A DNA stretch of 26,322 nt from Patescibacteria group bacterium (GTDB lineage: Bacteria; Patescibacteriota; Dojkabacteria; JAKAPS01; JAJZLI01). Where the stretch lies: NCBI GenBank assembly GCA_023380695.1, contig JAMCRT010000041.1, positions 1 through 26,322 of the forward strand, written 5' to 3'. Below, one piece after another: positions 24,641-26,322 of the stretch (positions within the stretch are counted from its first letter, which is position 1; the number at the start of each line of letters is the position of its first letter). Below the pieces are notes generated by a model, which did not search any database, had not been told where the DNA came from, and saw only the letters and a list, made by a program, of their open reading frames with translations. Position numbers and translations under genes: made by a program.

Positions 24641-26322
24641 ATGAAAAATTTATTAATTGTAGAATCTCCAACTAAAGCAAATACTATATCTAGATATTTA
24701 TCTAAAGATTTTGATGTAATTGCAACTAAAGGGCATTTAGAAGATTTACCGAAAAGCAAATTAGGTATTGATATAGATAATGATTTTAATCCAGAGTATG
24801 TCTTATTAAAAGATAGAAAGAAAATTTTACAGGAGTTAAAGAAGGCTGTATCAAAAACAGATAATATATATATAGCTACAGATCCAGATAGGGAAGGTGA
24901 AGCAATAGGTTGGCATACTCTAAATTTATTGAAAATAAAAGATTCAGGATCAGTTAAAAGAATTGTATTTCATGAGGTTACTAAAGATGCAATATTGAAT
25001 GCTATTAAAAATGCAGGAATACTTAATATGAATTTGGTTGATGCACAACAAGCAAGAAGAGTTTTGGATAGGGTTGTTGGTTATAAGTTATCTCCTCTTT
25101 TATGGACCAAAATAAGATATGGCTTATCAGCAGGAAGAGTACAATCAGTTGCTTTAAAATTTATTGTAGAAAGGGAAAGAGAAAGAGAATCATTTGTAAC
25201 AGAAGAATATTGGTCAATAGATGTTATATTTAATATAAATAATATTCCAATTGAATTTTCATTATCAAAAATCAATGGAAAATCTATAAAAATTATAAAT
25301 GCAGAGCAATCTTCAAAAATTTCAAATGAAATTAAAGAGGGTAAACATACAGTATTTGATGTTAATAAATATTTATTAGTTAAAAAACCTACTTCTCCTT
25401 ATACCACATCATCACTACAACAAGACGCAAATAATAAATTAGGGTTTTCATCTAAGAAGACTATGATGTTAGCACAGAGATTATATGAAGGTATTAAGAT
25501 TAATGGTGAAAATACAGGACTTATTACATATATGAGAACTGATTCTACCAATTTATCTACTGATGCAATATCAAAAATAAGAAATTATATATCATCAAAT
25601 TTCGAAAAGAGATATCTTCCTGATAGACCTAATATATATAAAACTAAGAGTAAACTAGCACAAGAAGCACATGAAGCAATAAGGCCTTCTTACATGGACA
25701 AAAGTCCTGAACGTATTAAGGAAATAGTAGAGCCTAGTTTATATAAATTATATAAATTAATCTGGGATAGAGCTATTGCTTCTCAGATGTCTGATGCAAT
25801 ATATAATAATCTAAAGATTTCTATAGAATCAATATATAAAAATAATAAATATTTATTAACATCAACTATATCTACAGTTGAATTTGATGGTTTTAAAAAA
25901 TTATTGAATACTAGTGATAAGGATGAAAGTGTGAATATTGATATAAGATCTTTATCTGATATCAAAGATGTTTTATTAAAAGACGTTATTGAGACTCAAC
26001 ATTTTACAGAACCACCTGCAAGATATAATGATGCATCATTGGTGAAAGAAATGGAAAAATCTGGTATAGGTAGACCATCTACATATGCAAGTATTATTTC
26101 TACACTTATATCAAGAGGATATATTGTTAGAGAAAAAAGATATTTTTATCCTACAGATGTAGGTTTTGTTGTAAATGATTTCTTATCAAAATATTTTCCT
26201 GAAATTGTAAATACTGAATTTACATCTAATATGGAAGATAAGTTAGATTCTGTTGCTAAAGGTACAATTGTATGGAAAAAATTAATTAAAGATTTCTATT
26301 TTCCTTTTTTACATTCTGGACC
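24641..26322 (+). CDS. topA: DNA topoisomerase I (partial, runs off window)
   Basis: The first 560 codons are present and open to the window end. The start is MKNLLIVESPTKANTI, the TOPRIM opening with its Glu, then GHLEDLPKSKLGI and the metal-binding DPDREGEAIGW (81-91). The domain II/III segment YTTSSLQQDANNKLGFSSKKTMMLAQRLYEG follows, then LITYMRTDST with catalytic Tyr297, AHEAIRPS, and GIGRPSTYASIISTL. It relaxes negative supercoils. The C-terminal zinc or basic domains, if any, lie outside. It begins 4 nt after mrdA, so it is probably cotranscribed with the cell-shape operon. Confidence 0.96.
   Translation, partial: MKNLLIVESPTKANTISRYLSKDFDVIATKGHLEDLPKSKLGIDIDNDFNPEYVLLKDRKKILQELKKAVSKTDNIYIATDPDREGEAIGWHTLNLLKIKDSGSVKRIVFHEVTKDAILNAIKNAGILNMNLVDAQQARRVLDRVVGYKLSPLLWTKIRYGLSAGRVQSVALKFIVERERERESFVTEEYWSIDVIFNINNIPIEFSLSKINGKSIKIINAEQSSKISNEIKEGKHTVFDVNKYLLVKKPTSPYTTSSLQQDANNKLGFSSKKTMMLAQRLYEGIKINGENTGLITYMRTDSTNLSTDAISKIRNYISSNFEKRYLPDRPNIYKTKSKLAQEAHEAIRPSYMDKSPERIKEIVEPSLYKLYKLIWDRAIASQMSDAIYNNLKISIESIYKNNKYLLTSTISTVEFDGFKKLLNTSDKDESVNIDIRSLSDIKDVLLKDVIETQHFTEPPARYNDASLVKEMEKSGIGRPSTYASIISTLISRGYIVREKRYFYPTDVGFVVNDFLSKYFPEIVNTEFTSNMEDKLDSVAKGTIVWKKLIKDFYFPFLHSG

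Overview
The window is a chromosomal segment from a very AT-rich bacterium with compact, mostly housekeeping genes. It uses the standard stop code: UGA is a real stop in mreB and mreC, and no gene needs UGA read as a sense codon. A small candidate-phylum (Patescibacteria/CPR-like) genome is my best guess. The reasons are the tight packing, the near absence of Shine-Dalgarno sites, the PEGA-domain surface protein, the long-form nucleoside diphosphate kinase, the four-domain S1 with a lysine tail, and tRNA genes without encoded CCA. This is inferred from style, not from a phylogenetic test.

Layout: positions 1-1837 hold the 3' half of 23S rRNA and a complete 5S rRNA. An S1-like protein gene begins 18 nt after the 5S, followed by a ClpC-type ATPase. 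The 446-nt gap at 5700-6145 holds two perfect DnaA boxes, a strong promoter driving a structured GC-rich RNA that ends in an intrinsic terminator, and then a second strong promoter with an L10-type leader for rplJ-rplL. On the minus strand (7128-9468) lie an O-antigen-ligase-like membrane protein and a divergent MreB paralogue. Divergent to them is a PEGA-domain protein, then tRNA-Arg and a long NDK.

From 17197 down to 11840 the minus strand carries the classical block tRNA-Thr, tRNA-Tyr, tRNA-Thr, rpmG, tRNA-Trp, secE, nusG, rplK, rplA, and then rho. This block is interrupted between tRNA-Trp and secE by an AAA/DUF4143 ATPase gene of foreign composition and a transposase remnant. A site-2-protease-like gene, rpmB and priA follow. 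From 20379 the plus strand carries an elongasome operon (mreB, mreC, mreD, PBP2) that runs into topA, which is cut off by the window end.

How it works together: most genes serve ribosome synthesis, transcription elongation/termination (NusG, Rho), protein export (SecE), and cell shape and envelope. The most unusual items are the promoter-RNA-terminator unit in the rplJ upstream region, the MreB paralogue with Asn in place of the phosphate-2 Asp, a similar upstream element shared by both mreB genes, and an accessory ATPase gene whose consensus promoter appears to give a leaderless mRNA overlapped by an operator-like palindrome.
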